Source of the DNA: Kitasatospora paranensis
GTDB taxonomy: Bacteria > Actinomycetota > Actinomycetes > Streptomycetales > Streptomycetaceae
Assembly (NCBI RefSeq): GCF_039544005.1
Contig: NZ_BAABKV010000001.1
Coordinates: 6,572,001-6,636,000 of the forward strand
Direction of reading: 5' to 3'
DNA: 64,000 nt
In this document: piece by piece, positions 1 through 10,338 of the stretch
Layout of the letters: every line of letters starts with the position of its first letter
Position numbering within the stretch: the stretch's first letter is position 1
Made by a program: the position numbers and the translations under genes
The notes under the pieces: model-generated
What the model was told of the DNA's origin: nothing
The model's database searches: none
The model's input: the letters and a program-made list of their open reading frames with translations, nothing else

Positions 1-44
1 CACGTTGCGCCGCTGTGGCGCCGTGCGAAGGGGAGGAGGCAGTC

Positions 45-155
45 GTGACCGTGCACCGGATCGTCGTCGCCCGGACGCCTGCCCCTGCCGTACCCGCGCT
101 CACCGTGCGCCGTCACATCGACCAGGCGCTGGTCTGCAGCGCCTGCTGTCGCTGA
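45..155 (+). CDS. Putative short leader peptide
   Basis: A 36-codon frame starts at GTG 45, seven bases after a strong purine-rich site (GGGGAGGAGG, about 31-39), and ends at TGA 153. The product ends in RRHIDQALVCSACCR. Short Streptomyces leader peptides with an RRHID-type core and Cys near the end are known as cis-acting attenuation leaders, often for sulfur genes. The next gene (480) is a winged-helix regulator, so any control role here is inference. It is too short to judge by coding statistics. It could also be a chance frame. Confidence 0.4.
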   Translation: MTVHRIVVARTPAPAVPALTVRRHIDQALVCSACCR

Positions 156-479
156 CCTCTCCTCGGTCGCCGGGCCCCGCGCACCAGAGCGCGCCGCCGC
201 GCCCGGACCGCCCGCCCCGTCCGCCCGTTCGCCGCGGACCGCGCCGTCGCCCCCCGCCCACACCGGAGACCCAGCCGTGGACCCGAACCGCCCTGCCCGC
301 CGTGCCGATCTGGAGCCCTTCTGGCCGTCCAGACAACCGCACCTCTTCGACCAGACCTGTCGGCGCACACCCGGTGCGTCCCGTCCGGCGGACTTCTGAC
401 AGACCGTCAGTTTTCTTTCGTCGTACGGCCTGACGCGCAGACGACCACCCGAATCCGTTTCGCGCGAAGAGAGCCCGTC
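156..479 (+). other. Leader region before winged-helix gene
   Basis: No convincing gene. The region is C-rich up to about 390. At 396-410 CTGAC-AGACC-GTCAG forms a 5-bp inverted repeat followed directly by TTTTCTTT. This could be a weak intrinsic terminator or attenuator, or a TetR-type operator for the gene at 480. The sequence alone does not decide between these. Confidence 0.35.
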
Positions 480-1193
480 ATGTCCTCCGTCTCCACGGCC
501 ACCCGTACCGTTCCCGTCAACGCCACCCCGCACCTGCGCGCCGTCCGCACCGCGGCCGCCCCCGGCACGGCCGACCGCCGTCATGTGCCGGCGCAGGTCC
601 GCCCCACCGCGCTCCAGGCGCTGCCCCCGCAGCCCGCCGCCCCCGTGCTGCCCGCCGGCCTCCCCGAGGGTGCCACCGTGGTCGCCCTGCCGCAGTCCGC
701 CCTCCCGCCGGGCCTGCTCGACCGGTACGGTGCGCGGCTCGGCGGCTCCGCCGGGCACCCGCTGGTCGGCTACCTGCTGCTCGTCCCGGCCGAACAGGCC
801 CGTCCGGCCCGCACCGACTCCCTGATCGCCGCGGCCGCACCGGTCACCCCGGCGGCGGCCGCTCCGGCGGCCGGCGACGGCCCCCGCCCGCCGCTGCGGC
901 CGTCCGCCCACGGCATCAGCGTGGACGTGGACCGCCGCAGCGCCCACGTGGACGGCAGGCTGCTCGACCTCACCTACCTGGAGTTCGAGCTGCTGGCCCA
1001 CCTCACCGAGCACCCGCACCGGGTGCACACCCGCGACCACCTGGTCTCCGCCGTCTGGGGCTACGGCCACGTCGGCGACGGCCGCACCGTCGACGTGCAC
1101 GTGGCGCGGCTGCGCCGCAAGCTCGGCGCCGCCTACCGCGACAGCATCGTCACCGTCCGCCGGGTCGGCTACAAGTACGCGCCGGTGGCCTGA
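480..1193 (+). CDS. OmpR/PhoB-type winged-helix regulator without receiver domain
   Basis: 237 residues. The C-terminal ~95 residues form a Trans_reg_C winged helix: a core with LTYLEFELLAHL, the recognition region VSAVWGYG, and the wing ending VDVHVARLRRKLG...VRRVGYKY. This is the DNA-binding half of OmpR-family response regulators. The N-terminal ~135 residues are Ala/Pro-rich, with no receiver domain and no phospho-acceptor Asp, so this is an orphan DNA-binding protein as known in Streptomyces. Start ATG 480 follows GAAGAGAG. The gene converges on the aldo-keto reductase, with a strong hairpin between them. Target unknown. Confidence 0.85.
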   Translation: MSSVSTATRTVPVNATPHLRAVRTAAAPGTADRRHVPAQVRPTALQALPPQPAAPVLPAGLPEGATVVALPQSALPPGLLDRYGARLGGSAGHPLVGYLLLVPAEQARPARTDSLIAAAAPVTPAAAAPAAGDGPRPPLRPSAHGISVDVDRRSAHVDGRLLDLTYLEFELLAHLTEHPHRVHTRDHLVSAVWGYGHVGDGRTVDVHVARLRRKLGAAYRDSIVTVRRVGYKYAPVA

Positions 1194-1203
1194 GGAACGC
1201 GAA

Positions 1204-1242
1204 CGGCCGGGGCCGGACGCGCAAGGCGTCCGGCCCCGGCCG
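1204..1242. terminator. Bidirectional hairpin terminator
   Basis: A perfect 17-bp inverted repeat (1204-1220 with 1226-1242, 5-nt loop) lies between the convergent winged-helix and aldo-keto reductase genes. It has no U-tract, as is usual for Streptomyces terminators. Confidence 0.8.
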
Positions 1243-1281
1243 GTGGCACGGCCGACGGCGCAGGCCGGCCGGGCCCGTGGG

Positions 1282-2271
1282 TCAGCGGCTCAGCCGGTCG
1301 ATCTCGGCGAGCTCCTCGGCGGTCAGCGGGCCGCCGTTGAGCGCGTCGATGTTCTGGTCCAGCTGGGCGACGCTCGACGCGCCGATGATCACCGAGACCA
1401 CCCGCTCGTCGCGCAGCACCCAGGACAGCGCCAGCTGGGCCAGGGTCTGGCCGCGCTGCTCGGCGACTTTGTTCAACGCCCGCAGCTGCTCCAGCTTCTG
1501 TCCGGTCAGGGCCTCCTCGCGCAGGAAGTGGCCGACCGACATCCGCGACCCGGCCGGCACCTCGCCGCTGAGGTAGCGGTCCGTCAGCAGGCCCTGCGCC
1601 AGCGGGGAGAAGGCGATCAGGCTGGTCTGCGTCTCGCCGATCGCGTCCAGCAGGCCGTCCTCGGCGGAGCGGTTGAGGATCGAGTAGCTGATCTGGTTCA
1701 TCAGCACCGGGGTGCCCAGGCGGCGGAGGATCTCCACCGCCTCCCGGTGCTGCTCCGCCGGGTAGTTGGAGATGCCCGCGTACAGCGCCTTCCCGGAGCG
1801 CACCGCCGAGTCCAGCGCCCCCATCGTCTCCTCCAGCGGAGTCGTGGGGTCGTAGCGGTGCGAGTAGAAGACGTCGACGTAGTCCAGGCCCATCCGGCCC
1901 AGCGACTGGTCCAGGCTGGCCAGCAGGTACTTGCGCGAGCCGCCGTCGCCGTACGGCCCCGGCCACATGTCGTAGCCCGCCTTCGACGCGATGAACAGCT
2001 CGTCGCGGTACGGCCGGAAGTCCTGCGCGAACAGGTAGCCGAAGTTGCGCTCGGCACTGCCGTACGGCGGGCCGTAGTTGTTCGCCAGGTCGAAGTGCGT
2101 GATGCCGCGGTCGAACGCCCGGCGCAGCACGGCGCGTTGGACGTCCAGCGGCTGGGTGTCGCCGAAGTTGTGCCACAGCCCGAGCGAGACGGCGGGCAGC
2201 TGCACGCCGCTGCGCCCCGCGCGGCGGTAGGTCATGGACGCGTAGCGGTCGTCCGAGGGGAGATAGGTCAT
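1282..2271 (-). CDS. Aldo-keto reductase (L-glyceraldehyde-3-phosphate reductase type)
   Basis: 329 residues, full length for the family. It is predicted to be a cytosolic NADPH-dependent TIM-barrel reductase of aldehydes and ketones. The catalytic tetrad is visible: D61 (DLANNYG), Y66, K97 (SKAGY) and H138 (YSHRYD). The opening MTYLPSDDRY...MTYRRAGRSG and the SLGLWHNFGD segment match the YghZ/MgrA-like subgroup that acts on L-glyceraldehyde 3-phosphate and methylglyoxal. ATG 2271 is chosen over the internal ATG near 2235 because the N-terminal extension is conserved in that subgroup. Transcribed alone. The physiological substrate is not shown by context. Confidence 0.9.
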   Translation of the reverse strand: MTYLPSDDRYASMTYRRAGRSGVQLPAVSLGLWHNFGDTQPLDVQRAVLRRAFDRGITHFDLANNYGPPYGSAERNFGYLFAQDFRPYRDELFIASKAGYDMWPGPYGDGGSRKYLLASLDQSLGRMGLDYVDVFYSHRYDPTTPLEETMGALDSAVRSGKALYAGISNYPAEQHREAVEILRRLGTPVLMNQISYSILNRSAEDGLLDAIGETQTSLIAFSPLAQGLLTDRYLSGEVPAGSRMSVGHFLREEALTGQKLEQLRALNKVAEQRGQTLAQLALSWVLRDERVVSVIIGASSVAQLDQNIDALNGGPLTAEELAEIDRLSR

Positions 2272-2375
2272 ACCGGCATCCTGCCAGGTGGCAGCCCGCG
2301 CGGGGACCTTGGTCCCTGCCGCGCCCGGCGGCCGGGGCGTAGCCTGGCGGCAGCCCGTCCGGAGAGGAGTCCGCG

Positions 2376-2810
2376 GTGCCGCATCCCGACATCACCGACC
2401 GCGCCGACCTGGAGGCGCTGCTGCGGCGCTTCTACGCGGCCGCCTTCGCCGACCCGCTGATCGGCCCCTACTTCACCGAGGTCGCCGCGCTCGACCTGGA
2501 CGCGCACCTCCCGCACATCACCGACTTCTGGGAGAGCGCCCTGCTGCGCAGCGGCGCCTACCGGCGCAACGCGTTCGCGCCCCACCGGGGGCTGCACCGC
2601 AGCCGCCCGCTGACCGCCGAGCACTTCGGCCGCTGGGTGCAGCTGTGGCACGCCGCCGTGGACGGCCGGTACACCGGCCCGGTCGCCGACCGCGCCAAGA
2701 CGCAGGGGGAGCGGATCGCCCTCGCCATGCTGCGCCGCATCGCGGGCCCGGAGACCGGGGGCGGCGACGGCGGCTTCGTGCCGCTGTCCGCGCTGCTGCT
2801 GCGGACCTGA
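2376..2810 (+). CDS. Group III truncated haemoglobin
   Basis: 144 residues of 2-on-2 globin. H92 in QLWHAAVD fits the proximal haem ligand, and the B-helix RRFYAAAFADP and E-helix HLPHITDFWESALL are typical of group III (trHbP). Such proteins bind O2/NO and have been linked to redox or NO defence. Start GTG 2376 follows GGAGAGGAG (2361-2369). It is divergent to the aldo-keto reductase by about 100 bp. No partner reductase is adjacent, so the role is inferred from family only. Confidence 0.88.
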   Translation: MPHPDITDRADLEALLRRFYAAAFADPLIGPYFTEVAALDLDAHLPHITDFWESALLRSGAYRRNAFAPHRGLHRSRPLTAEHFGRWVQLWHAAVDGRYTGPVADRAKTQGERIALAMLRRIAGPETGGGDGGFVPLSALLLRT

Positions 2811-2977
2811 GCCGGCCGGCCCGGCGCGGGCCGCCCGCCGGAGCCCCGGCCGGACGCTTCGGACCCGCACCGCCGAGGCCCCCCGGGCAGGGCGCCGCAC
2901 GCGGTCGCGGCCGCCCGTACCGGGCCCGGCGTCCGCGGCGAGGAGCGCTCCGGCCATCGCATAGGCTCGGCACCACC

Positions 2978-5900
2978 ATGGTGCGGATAACGGTGCTCGG
3001 GGGCTGTCGGCGCAGGTGGCAGGGGTCCCGGTCGGCCTCGGCGGCCCGCGGCAGCGCGGCGTGCTGGCCCGGCTGCTGGTCGCCCGGGGTGCCGTGGTGC
3101 CGGTCGACCGGCTGATCGACGACCTCTGGAGCGGCCGCCCGCCCGCGAAGGCCGCCGCCTCGGTGCAGGCCTACGTCTCCAACCTGCGCCGCCTGCTGGA
3201 GCCGTCACGGGGGCCGCGGGAGCCCGCCCGGCTGCTGGTCAGCCGCGCCCCCGGCTACGCGCTGGAACTTCCCGGCACCGCCGTGGACGCCTGGGACTTC
3301 GAACTGCGGCTCGGGGGCGCCCGGGCGGCGGCCGGGGCCGCGGCGCACCCCGGCCGGCCGGCCGCCGGGCCGGTCGACGCGGCCCTCGCCCTGTGGCAGG
3401 GCCCGGCGTACGCCGAGTTCGCCGACGAGCCGTGGGCGGCCGCCGAGATCATCCGGCTCGACGAACTCCACCGCGCGGCAAGGGAGTCGGCCGTGGCGGC
3501 GGCGATCGGCGAGGGCCGGTCCGGGGACGCCGCCGCGGCGGCCCGGGTGCTCACCGCCGAGCACCCGCTGCGCGAGGAGGGCTGGAGCCTGCTGGCCCGC
3601 GCCCTGTGGGGCGCCGGCCGGCAGGCCGAGGCGCTGGAGGCGCTGCGGCAGGCCCGCGCGCTGCTCGCCGAGGAGCTGGGACTGGATCCCGGTCCGGCCC
3701 TCACCGACCTCGAGACGGCGATCCTGCGCGGCCGTACCGACCTGCTCGGCGCACCCGCGCGGGTGGCCGCGCCGCCCGCTTCGGACGGAGGCCTGCCCAG
3801 CGCGGGGCGGCCGGCCGCCCCGTTCGTCGGCCGTGCCGAGGAACTGCGGCTGCTGGGCGCGGCGGCCGACGGCGCGGAGCGGGGCGGCTCGGTGGTGCTG
3901 CTGACCGGCGAGGCCGGCGCCGGCAAGTCCACCCTGCTGGCGCACCTCGGCGACCACCTGCGGCGCAGCGGGTGGCTGGTGGCCGCCGGTCGCTGTCCCG
4001 AGACGGAGGGCGCGCCGCCCGCCTGGGCCTGGACGGAGGCGCTGCGCGACCTCGCCGGCCAGGTCCCGCCCGGCCGCGCCGCCGCCCACCAGCTGGCCCC
4101 GCTGCTCGGTGACGACGACCCGACCCGCCGCCGGGACGCACTGACCGGGCGCTTCCGGCTGCACCGGGCGGTCGCGGGCTGGCTCGGCCGGGTCGCCGAG
4201 CGGGCCCCGGTCGCCGTCCTCCTCGACGACCTGCACGCGGCGGACGTCGAGACCCGGGCCCTGGCCGCCGAACTCGCCGCCGCGGGCGCCGACCGCCTGC
4301 TGCTCGTGTTCGCGCACCGCCCCGGCGAGGGCGAGCTCACCGACCTGCTCGCCGCACTCGCCCGGCGCTCCCCGCACCGGATCCCGCTGGCCGGGCTCGA
4401 CGAGGCGGACGCCGGCCGGCTGATCGGGTCGGTCTGCGCCGGCCCGGTCGACGCCGACACCGTCCACGCCCTCGCCGAGCGCACCGGCGGCAACCCCTTC
4501 TACCTGGTCGAGAGCGCCCAACTGCTGGCCGGCGAGGGTGCCCTGGTGGCCGTCCAGGAGGTGCCGCAGGGTGTGCGGGACGTGCTGCGGCGCCGCTTCG
4601 ACCGGCTGCCGGCCGGCACCGTCGAGGTGCTGCGGACGGCCGCCGTCGCCGGCCGCGAGACCGAGGTCGAACTGCTGCTGCACGCCGTCGGGTGCGGTCC
4701 GGACGACCTGGTCGACGCACTCGAACCGGCCCTGGCCGGCGGGCTGCTGACCGAACCGCGGCCCGGTACCGTCCGGTTCGCCCACGCGCTGGTGCGCGAC
4801 ACGCTGTACGCCGACCTCAGCGGTCTGCGCCGGGCCCGGCAGCACGCGCGGTACGCCGAGGCGCTGCGTGCGCTGAGGCCCGAGCGCCTCGCCGCCCTCG
4901 CCCACCACTGGACGAGCGCGGCCTCCGGCAGCACCGCCGAACTCGCCGTCGACGCCTGCGTCCGGGCTGCCGAGGCCGCCGAACGCCGCTACGCCCACGA
5001 GACCTGCGCCGCCCTCCTCCGGCAGGCCCTGGAGAGTCTCGACCGGGCGCCGGACGGCGGCGACGACCGCCCGGCCCGCCGGATCGCCCTGCTCGGCGCC
5101 CTGCTGCGGGCCCAGGTGCGCAGCGGCGCGGTGGCCGCCGCGAGCGCCACCAGGCGGCAGGCCGTCGCCCTCGCCGAGGAGACCGGCCGGGAGGACCTGC
5201 TGATCGAGGCCTGGACGGCCTGGACGGAACCCACCCCGTGGGTCGCCCACCGGTACGGCAGCCACGACCGGCAGGCCGTCGAGACCCTCACCCGGCTGCT
5301 GCGGCGCACCGACCTGCCCGCCGCCACCCGCTGCCGGCTGCTGGACGCCCTCACCCACGAGTGGGACTGCTCCGGCGACCTGGCCGGCGCCGCTGCCGCC
5401 GCCGAGGCGGTGGCCATCGCCCGCGCCGACGGGGACCCGCGGCTGCTCGCGCTCGCGCTGGCCGCCCAGGCCCGGGTCTGCGACTACGAACTCGCCACCG
5501 TGCAGCGCAATGCGATCGCCGACGAGCTCGGCGCCCTCGCCCGCCGCCACGACCTGCCCGCCTACCGCTGGCACGCCGAGAGCCTGCACGCCACCTCCGC
5601 CGCTGTGGCCGGGGACCTGCCCGCGCTGCGCCGCCGCATGCGGGCCGCCGACGAGCTCGCCGAACGGTACGGGCTCGCCGATCTGGCCGACATCGGCCTG
5701 TGCCGGCAGGGCATGGTCGCGCTGGCCGCCGGCCGGCCCGACCGGGCGGCCGAGCTGTACGCCCGGGCCGTGACCGGGCTCCGCGGCCGCGGGTCGGTGC
5801 ACGCCGACGGGTTCGGCGCGCTCGTCGAGCTCACCGTCGCCCTCCAGCAGGGACGGATCGCGGACGAACTGCCCAGGATCGAGGCGGTCGGGGAGGAGTA

Positions 5901-6387
5901 CGGCACGCTGGCCGCCGACGTGCACGCGCTCGCGCTGGCCGCCCGCGGCCGCCTGGACGAGGCCCGCGCCGTCCGGGTCGGGCGGCTCGCCGTCCAGCCC
6001 GACTACTACCGCTCGTTCTTCCTCGTGGTGCGGGCCGCCGCGGTGATCGCCCTGGACGAGCGTGCCGAGGCGGCCGAACTGATCACCGAACTGCTGCCGC
6101 TGCGCGGCATGGTGGCCGGTACCGCGTCCACCTCGATCGCGCTGCGGCCGGTCGCGCTGGCGCTGGGCGAGCTGGCCCGGTACCTCGGCCGCGGCGCCGA
6201 GGCCGCCGGGTACTTCGCGCAGGCCGCCGAGGTGGCCCGCCGCTGGGAGTCGCCGCAGTGGGAGGCGGAGGCGCTGGCAGCCCTGGCGGCGCTGCCGGCA
6301 CCGGAGGGCATCGGAGCCCGGGACGGCCACCGGGACGGCTTGGAGACCCGGCGCCAAGCCGGCTCCAAGCGCGCCCCGGCACGCTGA
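2978..6387 (+). CDS. SARP-type regulator with BTAD and AAA ATPase domains (apparent frameshift)
   Basis: Large AfsR-like regulator of about 1,136 residues. In order: an OmpR-type winged helix, a BTAD helical domain (ending GLDPGPALTDLE), an AAA/NACHT-like ATPase with Walker A GEAGAGKST (about 3907-3933) and a Walker B-like VAVLLDDLH, then a long TPR-like Ala/Leu-rich C-terminus. ATG 2978 reads MVRITVLGG, typical of SARP starts, but the frame is lost in a run of five G at 2999-3003. One extra G restores LGGLSAQVAGVPVGLGG. As written, only GTG 3016 opens the long frame, lacking the first strand of the winged helix. It probably controls the adjacent exporter or secondary metabolism; no target is proven. 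Confidence 0.85.
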
Positions 6388-6424
6388 GCGGGTCACGACC
6401 ACCGGACTGCCGAAAGGCCCCGAC

Positions 6425-8557
6425 ATGTCCTCCCTGCTCGGCCGTCTCGGCGGCGCATCCGCCGCCCGGCCCTGGCGCACCCTCCTCGGATGGCTGCTGC
6501 TGCTCGCCGTCGCCCTGGGCCTGGCCGCCGCCTTCGGCGGTTCGCCGCGCGACGACTACCGCGTCCCCGGCACCCCCTCGACCGCCGGCAACGACCTGCT
6601 GGCCGCCCGCTTCCCGGAGATGTCCGGCGCCAACGCCCGGGTCGTCGTGCACGACACCCACGGCGCCGCCCTCCCCGCGGCCGCGCTGGCCCAGTTGCGC
6701 TCCCGGCTCGCCGCCCTGCCGCACGCCGCTTCGGTGGCCCCGCCCGTGCTCTCCGCCCGCGGCGACACCGCGCTGCTGGCCGTCGCCTACGACGTGCCGG
6801 TGACCGCCTTCGAGGGCGCCACCGGTCTGGACGCGCTGCGCGGCGCCGCGGCCCCGGCGGAACGGGCCGGTCTCCAGGTGGAGTTCGGCGGCGCGGTGCC
6901 GGAGCGCTTCACCGAGCCGGACGGCACCGCCGAGATGATCGGCATGGGTGCCGCGCTGGCCATCCTGGTGGTGGCCCTCGGCACGCTGGTGTCGGCGGGC
7001 CTGCCGCTGGTGGTGGCGCTGGCCGGGCTCGGCCTCGGCACCGCGCTGACCACTCTGCTGGCCGCCGTCACCGACATCAGCCCGACCGCGCCCACCGTCG
7101 CCTCCATGGTCGGCCTGGGGGTCGGCATCGACTACGCGCTGCTGCTGGTCAGCCGCCACGTCGAGGGCCTGCGCGCCGGGCTCTCCCGGCAGCGGGCGGC
7201 CGCCGAGGCGACCGCCACGGCCGGGTCCTCGGTGGTGGTGGCCGGTTCGACCGTGCTGGTGGCGCTGTTCGGCCTCAAGCTGGCCGGCCTGCCGGTGTAC
7301 TCCTCCTTCGGCTACGCGACGTTCGCGGTGGTCGGTGCGGTGATGCTGGCGTCGCTGACGCTCGTCCCGGCGCTCTGCTCGCTGGCCGGCGACCGGCTGT
7401 TGCGCCGGGCGGAGCGCCGTGACCCGCAGCTGCGGGTGGCGGCCGGGCCGACCCGCACCGAGCGCTGGGCGCGGCTGATCGGCCGTCGTCCGGTGGCGGC
7501 GGCCCTCGGCTCGCTCGTGCTGCTGCTGGCGCTGGCCGCGCCGATGCTGGGGATGCGCACCTGGCCGCAGGACGCCGGGAGCCAGGCTCCCGGCAACACC
7601 ACCCGCAAGGCGTACGACCTGATCGCCGACGCCTACGGGCCGGGTGCCAACGGGCCGCTGGTGGTCGCGGTCGACCTGAAGCGGGTGCCGCAGGCCGGGT
7701 TGCCGGCCCTCGTCGACGCGCTGAAGGCTCACCCGGGCGTGGTGTCGGTCGCCCCGCCGATGGTGGACCGGGCCGGGGACGCGGCCGTGATCAGCGTCCA
7801 GCCCGCCACCGGGCCGCAGGACGCCCGTACCGCACGGCTGCTGAAGGACGTCCGGGCCCGGGTGCTGCCGGCCGGTGCGGAGGTGACCGGCACGGTCGCG
7901 GTCTTCTCCGACATCTCCGACCGGCTGGCGTCCCGGCTGTGGGTGGTGGTGCCGTTCGTGGTGGCGCTCTCGCTGGTGCTGCTGACGGTGCTGTTCCGCG
8001 CCCCGGTGGTCGCGGTGAAGGCGGCCGCGATGAACCTGCTGTCGGTCGCCGCCGCGTACGGGGTGATGACCGCTGTCTTCCAGTCGGACACCGGCGCGCG
8101 GGCGCTCGGCCTGCCGCACGCGGTGCCGGTCTCCAGCTGGGTGCCGATCCTGATGTTCACCGTGCTGTTCGGCCTGTCGATGGACTACGAGGTCTTCCTG
8201 CTGGCCCGGGTCCGCGAGGACTGGCTGGCCACCGGCGACGCCCGTGGGGCGGTGGTGCGCGGCCTGTCCGCCACCGGACGGGTGATCAGCAGTGCGGCCG
8301 CGATCATGGTGGCGGTGTTCACCGGTTTCGCCATCGACCCGGACATCACGGTGAAGATGATGGGCGTCGGCATGGCCGTTGCGGTGCTGATCGACGCCAC
8401 CGTCGTCCGGCTGGTGCTCGTGCCCGCGACGATGACCCTCCTCGGCCGCCTCAACTGGTGGCTGCCGGGCTGGCTGGACCGCCTGCTGCCGCGGCTCGAC
8501 GTCGAGCACGGCACCGGCCCGCTGCCGGCCGCCGAACCGGAGCGTGTCCCGGCCTGA
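6425..8557 (+). CDS. MMPL-family (RND-like) membrane exporter
   Basis: 710 residues. A first membrane helix (residues ~17-37) is followed by an extracytoplasmic domain, then five or six helices, and the same pattern repeats: the MMPL duplication. Diagnostic segments are GLGVGIDYALLLVSRHVEG in the first half and LFGLSMDYEVFLLARVREDW in the second, both with the DY pair thought to serve proton coupling. MMPL proteins export lipids, pigments or antibiotics. It starts 38 bp after the SARP regulator on the same strand, with AAAGG before ATG 6425, so co-expression is likely. Substrate unknown. Confidence 0.9.
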   Translation: MSSLLGRLGGASAARPWRTLLGWLLLLAVALGLAAAFGGSPRDDYRVPGTPSTAGNDLLAARFPEMSGANARVVVHDTHGAALPAAALAQLRSRLAALPHAASVAPPVLSARGDTALLAVAYDVPVTAFEGATGLDALRGAAAPAERAGLQVEFGGAVPERFTEPDGTAEMIGMGAALAILVVALGTLVSAGLPLVVALAGLGLGTALTTLLAAVTDISPTAPTVASMVGLGVGIDYALLLVSRHVEGLRAGLSRQRAAAEATATAGSSVVVAGSTVLVALFGLKLAGLPVYSSFGYATFAVVGAVMLASLTLVPALCSLAGDRLLRRAERRDPQLRVAAGPTRTERWARLIGRRPVAAALGSLVLLLALAAPMLGMRTWPQDAGSQAPGNTTRKAYDLIADAYGPGANGPLVVAVDLKRVPQAGLPALVDALKAHPGVVSVAPPMVDRAGDAAVISVQPATGPQDARTARLLKDVRARVLPAGAEVTGTVAVFSDISDRLASRLWVVVPFVVALSLVLLTVLFRAPVVAVKAAAMNLLSVAAAYGVMTAVFQSDTGARALGLPHAVPVSSWVPILMFTVLFGLSMDYEVFLLARVREDWLATGDARGAVVRGLSATGRVISSAAAIMVAVFTGFAIDPDITVKMMGVGMAVAVLIDATVVRLVLVPATMTLLGRLNWWLPGWLDRLLPRLDVEHGTGPLPAAEPERVPA

Positions 8558-8661
8558 GCCGGCCCCTCGTCCGCACCGCACCGCACCGCGCTGCGTTCCA
8601 CCGCCGCCCGCGGGCCCACCGGCCCGCGGGCGGCGGCGCGTCGTCGGGTGCAGGCCGGCAC

Positions 8662-8690
8662 TGGATTCTGTACCTACTGGTATGTACAGT
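8662..8690 (+). promoter_or_regulatory. TetR operator and leaderless promoter
   Basis: CTGTAC (8668-8673) and GTACAG (8684-8689) form a 22-bp palindrome with an inner TACC/GGTA pair. A -10-like TACAGT sits at 8685-8690 and a weak -35 (TGGATT) at 8662-8667, spacing 17. The predicted transcript start falls at the ATG at 8698, which has no Shine-Dalgarno site, so the mRNA is probably leaderless. Autoregulation by the downstream TetR is inferred. Confidence 0.6.
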
Positions 8691-8697
8691 CTCTCCC

Positions 8698-9254
8698 ATG
8701 AGCACCCAGGACCGTCTGATCGAGAGCACCCAGGAGCTCCTCTGGGAGCGCGGGTACGTCGGCACCAGCCCGAAGGCGATCCAGCAGCGTGCCGGTGCGG
8801 GCCAGGGCAGCATGTACCACCACTTCACCGGCAAGCCCGACCTCGCCGCCGCCGCCCTGCAGCGCAGCGCCGAACAGATGCAGGCCGCGGCGGGCGAACT
8901 GCTGGACGGCCCGGGCAACGCCCACGACCGGATCGCCGCCTACCTGCTGCGCCAGCGCGACGTGCTGCGCGGCTGCCGGATCGGGCGGATGACCCAGGAC
9001 CCGGACGTCATGGCCGACCCCGGGCTGCGCGCACCCGTCCAGGAGACCTTCGCCTGGCTGCGCGGCCGGCTCGCCGCCGTCGTCGCCGAGGGGTCGCCGC
9101 CGGCGAGCTCGCGGCGGGGCTCGACGCCGAGGAGACCGCCGCCGCGATCGCCGCGGTCGTCCAGGGCGGCTACGTGCTGGCCCGCGCCGCCGACGACCCC
9201 GACGCCTTCCACCAGGCCATCCGGGGCGCACTCGCGCTGCTGCGCACCGTCTGA
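8698..9254 (+). CDS. TetR-family repressor (apparent frameshift)
   Basis: About 185 residues once repaired. The N-terminal helix-turn-helix (STQELLWERGYVGTSPKAIQQ, then GAGQGSMYHHF) is typical TetR. The C-terminal half is lost at a run of four G (9090-9093). One extra G joins LAAVVAEG to VAAGELAAGLDAEE and the normal end at TGA 9254. As written, the frame runs on uninterrupted through the next gene to 9864 in an artefactual fusion. It heads an operon with DUF4865, a CMD-like and a phosphotriesterase-like gene that it presumably represses. The ligand is unknown. Confidence 0.85.
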
Positions 9255-9264
9255 GGAGCCCACC

Positions 9265-9864
9265 GTGCACGCCATGCAGTACGAGATCACCCTCCCCGCC
9301 GACTACGACATGCGGATCGTCCACCGCCGGGTCGCCACCCGGGGCGGCCTGACCGACGACCTGCCGGGCCTGGGCCTCAAGGCCTACCTCGTCCGGGAAC
9401 GCGACGACCCGGGCACCGCCGGCGCCGGGGGCGGCTCCCCGGTGAACCAGTACGCGCCCGTCTACCTGTGGCGCACCGCGGAGGGCATGGCCGACTTCCT
9501 GACCGGCCCCGGCTTCCGCGGGCTCTGCGCCGACTTCGGCCGGCCCGCCGTCCGGCACTGGCTCGGCGCGGGTTTCCGCCCGGGCCCGGCGGTCGACGGC
9601 ACGCCGCGCTTCGCCACCCGCGCCCGGCACGCCCTCCCGGAGGAAGCGGACCCGGACGAGGCGGTCGCGGCCGCCGTCGACGGCCTCCCCGGGGCGCCGG
9701 GCCTCCACAGCGCCGCGATCGCCCTCGACCCCTACCGCTGGGAGCTGCTGCACCTGGCGCTCTGGCGGGACGTGCCGCCGGCCGCCGCCGACGGCACCCG
9801 CTACCGGGTCCTGCACCTGTCCCGCCCGGAGCTCGACCGGCTCCCCGTCCACGCGAAGGCCTGA
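9265..9864 (+). CDS. DUF4865 family protein
   Basis: 199 residues. The opening MQYEITLPADYDM, the central NQYAPVYLW and the GPGFRGLCADFGRPAVRHW block are characteristic of DUF4865, a YdhR-like ferredoxin-fold family common beside TetR genes in Streptomyces. No catalytic role is established. Start GTG 9265 or ATG 9274, shortly after GAGGAG. The stop is one base from the next start (9866), so translation is coupled. It may process or bind the small-molecule ligand sensed by the upstream TetR; that is inference. Confidence 0.75.
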   Translation: MHAMQYEITLPADYDMRIVHRRVATRGGLTDDLPGLGLKAYLVRERDDPGTAGAGGGSPVNQYAPVYLWRTAEGMADFLTGPGFRGLCADFGRPAVRHWLGAGFRPGPAVDGTPRFATRARHALPEEADPDEAVAAAVDGLPGAPGLHSAAIALDPYRWELLHLALWRDVPPAAADGTRYRVLHLSRPELDRLPVHAKA

Positions 9865-9865
9865 C

Positions 9866-10334
<469 letters not shown>

Positions 10335-10338
<4 letters not shown>

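Noticed and set aside
5..433. A 142-residue frame at the left edge
   Set aside because: Arg/Pro-rich with no motif or ribosome site; the short leader frame at 45-155 is better supported.
3205..8581. Very long open frames antisense to the SARP regulator and exporter (up to ~1,090 residues)
   Set aside because: Gly/Arg/Pro/Gln-rich sequence with no domain, opposite genes with clear motifs; a normal by-product of third-position GC bias.
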